Source: CAWBAT01 sp046331665
GTDB lineage: Bacteria > Acidobacteriota > Terriglobia > Versatilivoradales > Versatilivoraceae
Length of the DNA: 64,000 nt
Assembly (NCBI GenBank): GCA_046331665.1
Contig: JAXLQK010000035.1
Location: forward strand, 4,459 to 68,458
Direction: 5' to 3'
This document shows positions 45,805 to 54,827 of the stretch, piece by piece; position 1 is the stretch's first letter, and each line of letters begins with the position of its first letter. The notes under the pieces are model-generated. The model had not been told where the DNA came from, made no database searches, and saw only the letters and a list, made by a program, of their open reading frames with translations. A program made the position numbers and the translations under genes.

Positions 45805-47913
45805 CTATCCCACGCTTACCAATCCGTAACGGCGCTGCCAGTGGACCTTCAGGTAGGCGATCAATACTTTCCAGTCTTCTTCGGAAGACGGATGCTCCAC
45901 CTGTTGCATCGCTTCACGTCTTGCCAGCTCCAGATACTCGCGGTCCCGTATAAGATTGGCAATGCGAAGCATCGGCATCCCCGATTGTTTGGTGCCGAAA
46001 AATTCTCCCGGGCCACGAATCTCCAGATCTTTCTCGGCAATCTTAAACCCGTCGCTCTGCTCTACCATACATTGCAACCGCGCTTCCGCTTCCTCTGTGA
46101 GATCTTTTCCATGACACAAAAGACAATGAGAGCGGGAACTCCCCCGCCCAATTCTACCCCGCAGTTGATGCAATTGGGCAAGCCCGAAGCGTTCCGCATG
46201 TTCGATCAACATAACCGTGGCATTGGGGACATCCACGCCAACTTCGACCACTGTGGTGGCCACCAGAATTTGGGTCTTCCCCGATTGGAAAGACTTCATG
46301 GCTTGCTCTTTTTCCTCACTTTTCAGGCGTCCGTGCAAAAGGTCCACCTGCCATTGAGGAAAGAGATCCCGTTTCATGTGTTCGAAGGTTTCTTGCGCCG
46401 CTTTTAAATCCACCTTCTCCGATTCTTCAATGATCGGGCACACGACATAGGCCTGCCGCCCCTGTTTCAATTCATCCCGAATCAGCCGATAGGCTTTCTC
46501 CCGATCCTGGTCCTGAACCCGGCGAGTCGCTATAGGAGAGCGGTGCGGGGGCAATTCATCGATGACGGAGACGTCCAGATCACCATAGAGAGTCAAGGCC
46601 AGGGTGCGGGGAATGGGCGTGGCGGTCATGACCAGCGTGTGGGGCGTGGCACTCTTCTTCATGAAATCAAAGCGTTGCATGACCCCGAAACGATGTTGTT
46701 CGTCGATAATCACCAACCCCAAATTCTTGAATTCCACATCCCTTTCCAAAATGGCATGGGTCCCGATCAGCATCTGGATTTCACCGTTCGCCAACTTTTC
46801 AAGAAGTCCTCGCCTTTCTCCTTTCTTCATTCCGCTCTTCAACAACCCAACGCGATAGCCCGTTTTCACAAAAATACGTCTGGCATTAAAAGCATGCTGT
46901 TCTGCCAGAATTTCGGTAGGCGCCATCAGTCCGACCTGATAGTTGTTTTCCACCGCAATGGAGGCCGCTTCCAACGCCACGATGGTTTTGCCGCAGCCGA
47001 CATCCCCTTGCAGGAGCCGATTCATCGGAGCAGGACGGCAAAGATCATCCGCAATCTCCTTTAAGACTCGCTTTTGCGCGGCGGTAGGATGGAAGGGCAA
47101 CATCTTCTTGAGGGCTTCTCGCACGGAGGAATTGATTTGAAAGGCAAATCCCGGCAGGGTCTTGGCCTTTCTTCTTTTCAATGCCAAACCCAGCTCTAAA
47201 AAAAACAACTCCTCGAAAATGAGCCGTTCTTGAGAGCGATGGCGAAAATGCTGGAGTTGTTCCAGCGGCACCCCGGCGGGGGGAAAGTGAGCTTCCGCCA
47301 AGGCCGTCTTTCGATCCGGAAACCGGTACCCCTGGAGGATCGAACGAGGCATCGGGTCCTCGATCTGACCGAGCTGGGTCACAACGCCGTAGAGGATTCG
47401 GCGCAGCATGCGGGAGCTGCAGCCTTTGATGGCTTCATAGATGGGAACAATACGCCCCATGTCTCCAGAGGGATCTTCTGAAACTTGGGCGTCCAGAATC
47501 TCAAATTCCGGATTGATGACTTGCAAATTCCCGGTGCCGTAAGGATCCACCTCGAACTTTCCATAAAGGATGACTTTCTGCCCGGGCTTAAACACCTTTC
47601 GTCGATCCAAGTAATCCGAGTGAAACCATTTGCCGCGCACCAGGCCACTGGAGTCTCGCGCCGCAAGATCAAAAATACGCAGGCGCGATTTGCGGGTCAC
47701 GATTAGCCCGCTCGTGAGCACTTCCACCAGAATCGTGGCCCGTTCTCCAGGAATGATCTCCTTCACTTTTTTAAAGTGAGTGCGGTCTTCGTAGCGGTAG
47801 GGGAGGTTGTAGAGCAGGTCTTCGACCACCTGGAGATTCCGGGTGGCAAGGTCTTCAGCCCGTCTTGGACCGATTCCCTTCAAATACTGAACGGGGGTTT
47901 GCAAATCGAACAT
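45805..47913 (-). CDS. recG: ATP-dependent DNA helicase RecG
   Basis: A branch-migrating helicase that remodels stalled forks and Holliday junctions. The 702 residues include the wedge OB domain (about 50-150), helicase motif I GDVGCGKT (303-310), motif II DEQH (404-407), motif III TATPIPRTLAL and motif VI QLRGRIGRG. The length is usual for RecG. A 250-codon open frame on the other strand over the 3' end and downstream gap is a shadow. It lies between rsmD and prfB on the same strand. Confidence 0.96.
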   Translation of the reverse strand: MFDLQTPVQYLKGIGPRRAEDLATRNLQVVEDLLYNLPYRYEDRTHFKKVKEIIPGERATILVEVLTSGLIVTRKSRLRIFDLAARDSSGLVRGKWFHSDYLDRRKVFKPGQKVILYGKFEVDPYGTGNLQVINPEFEILDAQVSEDPSGDMGRIVPIYEAIKGCSSRMLRRILYGVVTQLGQIEDPMPRSILQGYRFPDRKTALAEAHFPPAGVPLEQLQHFRHRSQERLIFEELFFLELGLALKRRKAKTLPGFAFQINSSVREALKKMLPFHPTAAQKRVLKEIADDLCRPAPMNRLLQGDVGCGKTIVALEAASIAVENNYQVGLMAPTEILAEQHAFNARRIFVKTGYRVGLLKSGMKKGERRGLLEKLANGEIQMLIGTHAILERDVEFKNLGLVIIDEQHRFGVMQRFDFMKKSATPHTLVMTATPIPRTLALTLYGDLDVSVIDELPPHRSPIATRRVQDQDREKAYRLIRDELKQGRQAYVVCPIIEESEKVDLKAAQETFEHMKRDLFPQWQVDLLHGRLKSEEKEQAMKSFQSGKTQILVATTVVEVGVDVPNATVMLIEHAERFGLAQLHQLRGRIGRGSSRSHCLLCHGKDLTEEAEARLQCMVEQSDGFKIAEKDLEIRGPGEFFGTKQSGMPMLRIANLIRDREYLELARREAMQQVEHPSSEEDWKVLIAYLKVHWQRRYGLVSVG

Positions 47914-48020
47914 GAGTCTGGATTCCGCTCTCTAGAAAAGAGCGAATTTCCCGAATGGAGCTCTAACGGCGAGACAATCCTCGTTCCGAATGAGCGGACC
48001 AGGCAAGGTGACAAGACTGA

Positions 48021-49143
48021 TCAGCTGGCCTGCAGTGGAGCACGCTTGCCGACATCCCGCCGTGAAACCAGATAGGCCTTGATAAAGGGATCCAAATAGC
48101 CATCGAGAACCCGATCCACATCGCCAATCTCAACCTTGGTCCGGTGATCTTTGGCAAGGCGGTAAGGATGGAGGACGTAAGAGCGGATCTGGCTTCCCCA
48201 CGCAATATCCATTTTGGAGTCTTCAATGGCTTTGCTTTCGGCTCTTTTTTTCTCCATCTCCAACTCGTACAGGCGCGAGCGGAGCATCTTCATGGCAGTG
48301 GATCGGTTCTTGTGCTGGGATCTCTCATTTTGGCACTGGACGACGATATTGGTAGGCAGGTGAGTGATGCGAACCGCGGAATCCGTCGTGTTGATGTGCT
48401 GGCCACCGGCTCCGGTTGATCGGTAGGTGTCAATGCGCAGGTCCTTTTCCTCAATGACAATATCGATATTGTCATCGATTTCCGGGTAGACAAAAACCGA
48501 GGCAAAAGAAGTGTGCCGCCGCTTGTTGGCATCAAATGGAGAAATACGCACCAGCCGGTGCACTCCGATCTCCGACATCAGGAGGCCGTAGGAATTTTGA
48601 CCCCGTACGGCAAAAGTGACAGACTTGACCCCAGCTTCATCCCCTGCCTGATAATCCATCAATTCGGTCGGAAAGCCGTGAGCTTCGCACCAGCGCAAAT
48701 ACATGCGCAAGAGCATCTCTGCCCAATCTTGAGACTCGGTCCCCCCTGCTCCAGGATGGATGGTGACATAGGCTGGACATTGTGCATTTTCACCGCTTAA
48801 CAGGGTGGCTGTTTCGATCCCGGTTAGTTCTTCATCGAGTCGTCTAAGTTCACGCTGAATATCGGGTTGAACTTCTTCCCCTTCGGCACCTAGCTCAAAG
48901 TACGCATCGAGATCTTCAATTTCCCGTTTTAACTTTTGATCCAGCTCTAGATCGTTCTCCAACTGTTTGCGCCGCTGCATCACCTTCTGCGATTGTGCAG
49001 GGTCGTCCCAAATCTTGGGATCCGAGATAAGAGCTTCAATCTGCTCGAGATCTTTCTTCTTGCCTCCCGGGTCAAAGATAACTCCTGATATCGTGGATTC
49101 GACGTTTCAAATCCTGAAATTCACGGTTCAATTCTTCTAACAT
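48021..49143 (-). CDS. prfB: Peptide chain release factor 2 (programmed +1 frameshift)
   Basis: Release factor for UGA and UAA codons. Translation starts at the ATG at 49143 (AAGGAG upstream); after 23 codons it meets an in-frame TGA (49074-49072) and resumes in the +1 frame at GAC, giving about 373 residues. The main part contains the SPF anticodon-like tripeptide (RISPFDANKRRH) and the GGQ peptidyl-hydrolysis motif (STGAGGQHINTTDSAVR). The leader peptide begins MLEELNREFQDLKRRI, as in other RF2 proteins. The frameshift is autoregulatory: scarce RF2 favours slipping. Confidence 0.96.
49071..49086 (-). promoter_or_regulatory. prfB programmed frameshift site
   Basis: On the minus strand the site reads AGGAGTTATCTTTGAC: an internal Shine-Dalgarno-like AGGAG, the slippery CTT codon, the TGA stop and a following C. 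This is the known RF2 recoding signal with a slightly altered Shine-Dalgarno part (AGGAGT rather than AGGGGG). Confidence 0.92.
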
Positions 49144-49303
49144 CGATTCTCCTTAATGCCATGATACAACAACATTCAATGGACCCGAGGCCCAGAGGGC
49201 ATCTTAGCATAACCCTGCAAAAACCTTTACTTGATGTTGGCTTGTATTGACCGGTTGGGTGTGCCAGAATTATTCTCGAATCAGAGATTTCCCCTCTAAA
49301 ACC

Positions 49304-50548
49304 ATGAGCCCGTCCAAGTCCGTTTTTCCCATTGTCCTCTGGCTGTCCTTCAGCAGTCTTTTCCAACTCTCTGCTTCAGACCGCTTTGCCGCGGAAATGA
49401 TCATGGACGGTACTTTTTTTCAGATTCATGAGGTTGGAGCCCCTTATCAAGATTTTGGATATGAGCGCTACTTTAATGGAAGAGGGATCCTGCAGACCTC
49501 AGTTAAAATTAATTCAAGCTTATCTCTTTTCTATGAAGGGCGTTACAACCAGCTCGAACCCCTGAATCACGGGGATGTCTTAAAGGGCCATGGCTACGGC
49601 TATCCAGTCCTTCAAGGATTTCTCCGTTATTCCACAAAACTTCCAAGCAACCTGACCTTTCAATTTGGGAAATTTGGCTCTCCCTTCGGACATTTCCTGA
49701 GCGAAGACTACCCGAATATAAACCCTTTGATCACCGCTCCCTTGATCTATACCTATCCTCTCACCATCCATCCGGACAGAATTCCCGCCAATGCCTACGA
49801 CCTGGTTCGATGGCAATACTACAATACCACTCCCCCGGCACTTTATGCTCATGACTACGATGGGGTTCCGATTGTCAATTATCCGTATCCAACTGGGATC
49901 CTGGCCTATGGAGATTGGGCCAAGTTCGATTATCGATTGGCTTTAGTGAATAGCTCCCTTTCTAATCCACTGAACATAGGGAACTCGGGCCAACATCCCC
50001 AATGGGTGGCCGGAGCTGGCTATTCCCCTTTCCCTGGGCTTAGAATCGGGACTTCCCTGGCCCGCGGACCCTACCTCAATCCCTCTGTGCAGTCTTCGCT
50101 TCCTCCGGGCACGTCGATCGAAAGTTTCAGTCAAGGATCATTAGGGTTCGACCTTCAATATTCAATTGGTCACCTCGAAATTCAGTCAGAATTGGTTTTT
50201 AACTCATTCGAAGTACCTAATATTTATAAATCCTTGGGCACGACAGGCTATTACGTCCAAGCCAAGCAAACGTTGACCCCCCGTATCTACCTGGCGGCCC
50301 GCTGGGACCAGCTGATTTCCGATCAAATTACTACACAATACTATGGTTACTACGATTCCTCTTATCGATATGCAAACAACGTCGACAGTCTCGAGATTGC
50401 ACTGGGGCTTCGAATTACCGAAAAAATGCTCCTAAAGTCGTCGTACCAATACCGCCGGACAGACGGGGTCTATAGCTACTACGAGAATAACATTGGGATG
50501 CAGTTGGTGTATTCCTTTGATGTCAAAAGATTACTGCGGATTCCGTAA
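49304..50548 (+). CDS. Outer-membrane beta-barrel (porin-like) protein
   Basis: A 414-residue protein from the ATG at 49304 (the open frame to 49247 lacks a start signal). A signal peptide (about 1-25, FPIVLWLSFSSLFQLSAS) is followed by many alternating aromatic beta strands such as LSLFYEGRYNQLEPL and IYLAARWDQLIS, and it ends with a strand plus basic tail. It looks like a 14-18-strand barrel, with no plug domain. No family recognised beyond porin-like. It is two bases from the cupredoxin gene, so one operon. Confidence 0.75.
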   Translation: MSPSKSVFPIVLWLSFSSLFQLSASDRFAAEMIMDGTFFQIHEVGAPYQDFGYERYFNGRGILQTSVKINSSLSLFYEGRYNQLEPLNHGDVLKGHGYGYPVLQGFLRYSTKLPSNLTFQFGKFGSPFGHFLSEDYPNINPLITAPLIYTYPLTIHPDRIPANAYDLVRWQYYNTTPPALYAHDYDGVPIVNYPYPTGILAYGDWAKFDYRLALVNSSLSNPLNIGNSGQHPQWVAGAGYSPFPGLRIGTSLARGPYLNPSVQSSLPPGTSIESFSQGSLGFDLQYSIGHLEIQSELVFNSFEVPNIYKSLGTTGYYVQAKQTLTPRIYLAARWDQLISDQITTQYYGYYDSSYRYANNVDSLEIALGLRITEKMLLKSSYQYRRTDGVYSYYENNIGMQLVYSFDVKRLLRIP

Positions 50549-50550
50549 CT

Positions 50551-51324
50551 TTGCCTGACTGGAGATCAAAGACTTTGACCTCACGTTTTTTCGAATTGCT
50601 GATTTTTCTTGGAGCATGCCTTTTGTTGCTCGCCTTTGTGACTGATCTTCCGATGGCATCGTTTCCGTCTGAGGAGCCTGCCAATCCCCCGGAAGCGAAA
50701 AGTGCAACAATCTCCGGAACGGTGAGAATTGAGAGCAAGATCCCCACCAAGACGTTTCCCCTTTCGTTCTACTCCCGAAAGGGGGCCTCCGCCAAATCGA
50801 GTCAGACGACTGCTCCAACCAATGAAATTGAAAATGTCGTTGTCTATTTGGAAGACTTCTCACTCAGGAAAAAGCCCGGCGCTCTGCCAACCCAGGAGAG
50901 CGGCGAGCCAACACCCGCGATTCGACAGCTCAATGAGATGTTTCTCCCTCATGTTCTTCCCATCACCATTGGGACGGTTGTTCAATTCCCTAATGAGGAC
51001 CCATTCTTTCACAACGTGTTCTCGCTTTCGGGTACCAAAAGCTTCGACTTGGGCAGGTATCCCAAGAATCACACCCGTTCAGTAAAGTTTGACCGTCCGG
51101 GCATCGTCAAAGTGTTTTGCCATATTCACTCCCACATGAGCGCTGTGATCCTGGTCTTTGATCACCCCTACTTTGCCGTCCCGCATGCCAATGGGAGTTT
51201 TGAAATCAAGGATATTCCGACAGGACAATACACCGTGGTTTTCTGGCACGAACGGCTGAAGCCGTTCAAACAAAACATCCAGCTTCTTCCCGGAGCGTCG
51301 TTGTCTTTGGATGCCACATTATGA
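50551..51324 (+). CDS. Membrane-anchored cupredoxin-like protein
   Basis: A 257-residue protein with an N-terminal anchor or signal (about 13-32), a Ser/Pro-rich linker and a plastocyanin-like domain (about 50-200). Type 1 copper ligands are visible as His154 (DPFFHNVFS), Cys190, His193 and Met196 (VFCHIHSHM). A short beta domain (about 205-257) of carboxypeptidase-regulatory type (GSFEIKDIPTGQYTVVFWH) ends it. The start is TTG at 50551 or, with GGAG nearby, TTG at 50575. Likely periplasmic electron carrier or copper binder. It overlaps the kinase gene by four bases. Confidence 0.8.
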   Translation: MPDWRSKTLTSRFFELLIFLGACLLLLAFVTDLPMASFPSEEPANPPEAKSATISGTVRIESKIPTKTFPLSFYSRKGASAKSSQTTAPTNEIENVVVYLEDFSLRKKPGALPTQESGEPTPAIRQLNEMFLPHVLPITIGTVVQFPNEDPFFHNVFSLSGTKSFDLGRYPKNHTRSVKFDRPGIVKVFCHIHSHMSAVILVFDHPYFAVPHANGSFEIKDIPTGQYTVVFWHERLKPFKQNIQLLPGASLSLDATL

Positions 51325-53130
51325 GCCCGTTCAAATTACGGACTAAGATCATTCTTTTTACGGTGTGCCTGGTCTTCGCTTTGGTTTCCAGCTCCTTTCT
51401 GTTGATCAATCAGGTGGTTAAGCGGAAGGTCAGAGCGCGTCTCGTGGTCGATCTCGAGCGGTCCCAACACGCCTTGGAACAAAATCAGAAAGATCTGCTC
51501 CGGCAGATGATTGCGTACTCCGTCATTGCGGCCGAGAACTCAACTTTGAAAGCCGCCATCGAAACTTATCAAACGGAACAGGGCAATCGGATCCCCATTG
51601 CCAGACAACTCAAACGAACTGTTGAGAATGAGGCAGCCAAACTTTTTTCGATCCTGACAGCAGACCTGTTGGTCGTCACTGACAATAGTGGTGAAGTTTT
51701 GGCGATGGATGGTGTTACCCTCCCTTCTGAAGACTTCAGGCTGAATCTGGCCGCCGAACCTTCGATCATGAACTGTTTAAGCCAGGCTCCTGTCGCGTTT
51801 GAGCAGGCGGCAGGAATCTGGGAATTTCAGAAAAAAACTTTCCGGATCGTCTCGGTTCCCATTCTCCTTCAGGACATCGTGGTTGGCACTTTGAGCTCGG
51901 GTTTTGAAATCAGTCCCGGCTTTGTGCAATCGATCAAAGCAAATACCAATACCGACGTTGTTTTTGTGGCCAACGGCCGCATCATCGCCTCGACCTTGAG
52001 TCCGACAGAAAACGCACTGCTCCTGGATAAGCCGGGGCTCCAAGCCGTCTCCGAAAGGAAGGATTCCTTGCCGGTCCAATCGGAAATGGTCCTGGGAGAA
52101 GAAACCTACTTAACTCTGCGATTTGGTGATACGAAAGGAGCGAAGAACTTCTTTTTCATTCTCAATTCCATCGACCGGAATATGCGCGAAACCATGGATC
52201 CAATCAAAGGGTCGCTAATTTTGGTTGGCGTTGTTTCGATCCTTATCGCGGCCCTTTTCGGCCTGGCCTTAAGCCAATCGATCACCAAACCCTTGATGAA
52301 TTTTGTTAATTTTATGGGTGAGATTACAAGGACAGAGGAGCTTCAACAATCATTCACCCCTCAGAAGCCCAACTTTGAAGTGGATGTCCTAGCCCGCTCA
52401 TTCGAGAGTATGGCTCGTTCCCTGGCGGAATCCCAGGCGCAATCGGCCCGCTATCATGAAGAATTGAGGATCAAAGAATTCAACGAAGAGAAACTGCGAG
52501 GTTTGGCGATTCGCTCCCATTTGGATGCTTTGATCTCACAGATCAATCCCCACTTCCTGTTTAATGCCTTGAATACTGTTGGGGTACTGATCGACGAAAA
52601 CCCTGAGGAGGCCCGCCGGCTCACGGTCAAACTTGCCAACATTTTCCGTAAGACCTTGCAAGCCTCGGAGCGGGAATTTGTCTCCTGCGGGAGGAATTCC
52701 AGTTTATCCAGGATTATCTGGAAATTGAAAAGGCCCGCTTTGGGGATCGTCTCCGAGTGGTACAGGAAGTCGAAGTACAAAATGTCGAAATCCCCTGCTT
52801 TACGCTTCAGCCCCTCATCGAAAATGCCATCAAACACGGAGCGGCCCCCAAATCGGAACGACGACCATTCGCATTTCCGTTCGGCAAGTCGAAAACCATC
52901 TGAGCGTCCAGGTCTCCGACGATGGGATTGGGATGCCGCGCTCAGCGGTGGCCAGCATGTTTGAAAGAGGTTACGGTCTCAAGAATCTGATCGAACGCCT
53001 CAAAATTCTTTACTCCTCAGAATTTACCTGGAAGGTCGAAAGCGAACTTTACCAAGGCACGACGGTCTTCCTCGAACTCCCCATTCGTGTCCCGGTAAAA
53101 CCGGGAAGCGAATCCATTGCCGTAGGCTAA
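51321..53130 (+). pseudogene. LytS-like sensor histidine kinase, interrupted by two frameshifts
   Basis: The first frame (51321-52964) gives membrane span 1 (about 9-30), a periplasmic sensor region (about 32-290), span 2 (about 297-318), a HAMP-like linker and the His_kinase (PF06580) box with His411 in INPHFLFNALNTV. At about 52683-52687 the frame should shift -1 (adding a C gives EREFVSLREEFQFIQDYLEI), and at 52853-52856 it shifts again (adding a G gives APKSGTTTIRISV), joining the N-box QPLIENAIKHG and the G-boxes SDDGIGMP and GYGLKNLIERL in the frame ending at 53130. The restored protein would be ~603 residues. Overlaps the cupredoxin gene as ATGA. No response regulator follows. Confidence 0.85.
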
Positions 53131-53242
53131 GAACCCTTCAGCACACAAAATCAACGGTTCACGGGCCAGCCCGTCGGCAACCCCTTATTTTCCCTGATAT
53201 CTTAACTTCTGCGACAGGTTCGCATGAGTCATTGCGCCATCC

Positions 53243-54787
53243 ATGAAAAAGAAAATCGTTTTTTTCTTTCCTGCGTTCTCCAGTCTTGAAGCCACGGCTC
53301 CTCTCGGAATCCTGGCAGTCGCCAGGCCCCTATTAGATGCCGGATACGACGTCCGACTCATTGATTCGACCATCACTCCAGACTTCGAGCGGCGCGTGGT
53401 CGAGGAAATGCAAGACGCTTTGTGCCTGGCAATCTCGCTCGTGACCGGACCCATGATTCGCGAAACGGCTCTGGTCTCCCGTACCGTCAAGAGGCTGTAC
53501 CCGGGAAAGCCCATCATTCTTGGGGGCTGGCATCCCTCCTTGTTGCCTGATCAGACGCTGCAGGCCGATTTCGTCGACATTGTGGTGCGGGGTCAGGGGG
53601 AGTCTGCACTTCTGGAGGTCGTGGAACGGCTTGCTGAGCATGCCCCACTGCACAACGTCCTGGGAGTCGGCTTCAAAGAAGACGGAAAGGTCGTTCTCAA
53701 TCCCGAGAGACCACTCCGTCCTCTTCGCGAACTCCCTGCCAAGGCCTACGAATTGGGCGACTACGACGCCTATGAACGCCGCTGTGGACGACGTTGGGCC
53801 ATGTACATCAGCAGTCTGGCCTGCCCTTATCAATGTGCCTACTGCACCAATGAAGGAGTATACGGACGCGCCTGGAACGCTTTACCGGCGGAACAGGTCG
53901 TTTTCGAAATGAAGGACCTGGTTGAGCGCTACCAGTTCGAGCTTCTCTGGGTGGTCGATGATAATTTCCTGGTCGATCGCCACCGCGCAGTAGCTATCGC
54001 CGAAGGGCTGCTGCAGGGTGGAATCCGGTTTCGATGGAGCATCCAAGCTTCCACGAATCTGGTTACCCGACTTACGGTTGCGGAGCTCACTCTCCTCAGA
54101 AAATCCGGTCTCCAGCAAATCTGCCACGGCGCAGAATCCGCGTCACCCAAGGTCCTTCAATTGATGGACAAAGGCTTCCAAAAGATCGAAACGATGATCG
54201 AAGCGGCAGAGAAATGCACCCAGGCCGGGATTCGCCCTTCTTTCAATATCATATTTGGCTTTCCGGGTGAGGGAGAAGCCGAACGAAGGGAAACCATTCA
54301 GTTCATCCGGAAAGTCTGCCTCCAGTATCCGGGCGCGGAATTCTGGACGAACATCTTCACGCCCTATCCTGGAGCCCCCATCCTGCGTCAGGCAGGTCGG
54401 CTTGGAATTGAAATTCCCCAGACGTTTGAAGGCTGGATCGATTTTTTCCCGCGTTACACCATCCTGCCGTGGCTTAAGGGCGTAGAACATCGCCGCGTCC
54501 AGCGCATGCGGGAGTACTTACGTATGGCCTACGAACGAGTCCCGATAGCTGCCGATCGACGGCACGGACTAGTAAAGGCAGTGCATCGGCTGCTCAATTA
54601 CCCTGCGCGTCTTCGACTCCGATTGGGCGTTTATTCTATTCCTCTGGAAATTGCCTTGAAGCGCTGCCTTGAACGCTTGTTCGCAGCGTCGAAGCCAAGA
54701 GTGGACGCCCAGTTCCTGGAGACAACGCGGCCATCGCCCCAAGAATCCGTTTGGAGTTCGAAGGTGGCGAGTCCCTCGACTCAATAA
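53243..54787 (+). CDS. B12-binding radical SAM protein 1
   Basis: A 514-residue BchE-like (class B type) radical SAM protein. The N-terminal cobalamin-binding Rossmann domain (about 1-140) has GGWHPSLLPDQTLQADF and VVRGQGE but no DxHxxG motif, as in many of these enzymes. The radical SAM domain (about 185-400) binds a 4Fe-4S cluster through Cys194, Cys198 and Cys201 (ACPYQCAYC), and includes VVDDNFLVD and the GFPGEGE loop. A basic C-terminal extension follows. Closest to radical SAM protein 2, next in line. It is the first gene of the cluster, 112 bases after the kinase gene. Methylation of an unactivated carbon is the usual chemistry; substrate unknown. Confidence 0.92.
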   Translation: MKKKIVFFFPAFSSLEATAPLGILAVARPLLDAGYDVRLIDSTITPDFERRVVEEMQDALCLAISLVTGPMIRETALVSRTVKRLYPGKPIILGGWHPSLLPDQTLQADFVDIVVRGQGESALLEVVERLAEHAPLHNVLGVGFKEDGKVVLNPERPLRPLRELPAKAYELGDYDAYERRCGRRWAMYISSLACPYQCAYCTNEGVYGRAWNALPAEQVVFEMKDLVERYQFELLWVVDDNFLVDRHRAVAIAEGLLQGGIRFRWSIQASTNLVTRLTVAELTLLRKSGLQQICHGAESASPKVLQLMDKGFQKIETMIEAAEKCTQAGIRPSFNIIFGFPGEGEAERRETIQFIRKVCLQYPGAEFWTNIFTPYPGAPILRQAGRLGIEIPQTFEGWIDFFPRYTILPWLKGVEHRRVQRMREYLRMAYERVPIAADRRHGLVKAVHRLLNYPARLRLRLGVYSIPLEIALKRCLERLFAASKPRVDAQFLETTRPSPQESVWSSKVASPSTQ

Positions 54788-54827
54788 ATAGCTCGCTCTG
54801 AAAGATGCCGGAAATGAGCCATTGCCT

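Noticed and set aside
45655..46407. 250-codon plus-strand frame at the recG 3' end
   Set aside because: Mostly antisense to RecG helicase motifs; no start signal.
48021..49143. prfB as a gene broken by a stop codon
   Set aside because: The CTT-TGA-C context with upstream AGGAG is the known RF2 recoding signal, so this is regulation and not damage.
53131..53242. Cobalamin riboswitch ahead of the B12/radical-SAM operon
   Set aside because: Only 112 bases are available and I see no B12-box or suitable long-range pairing.
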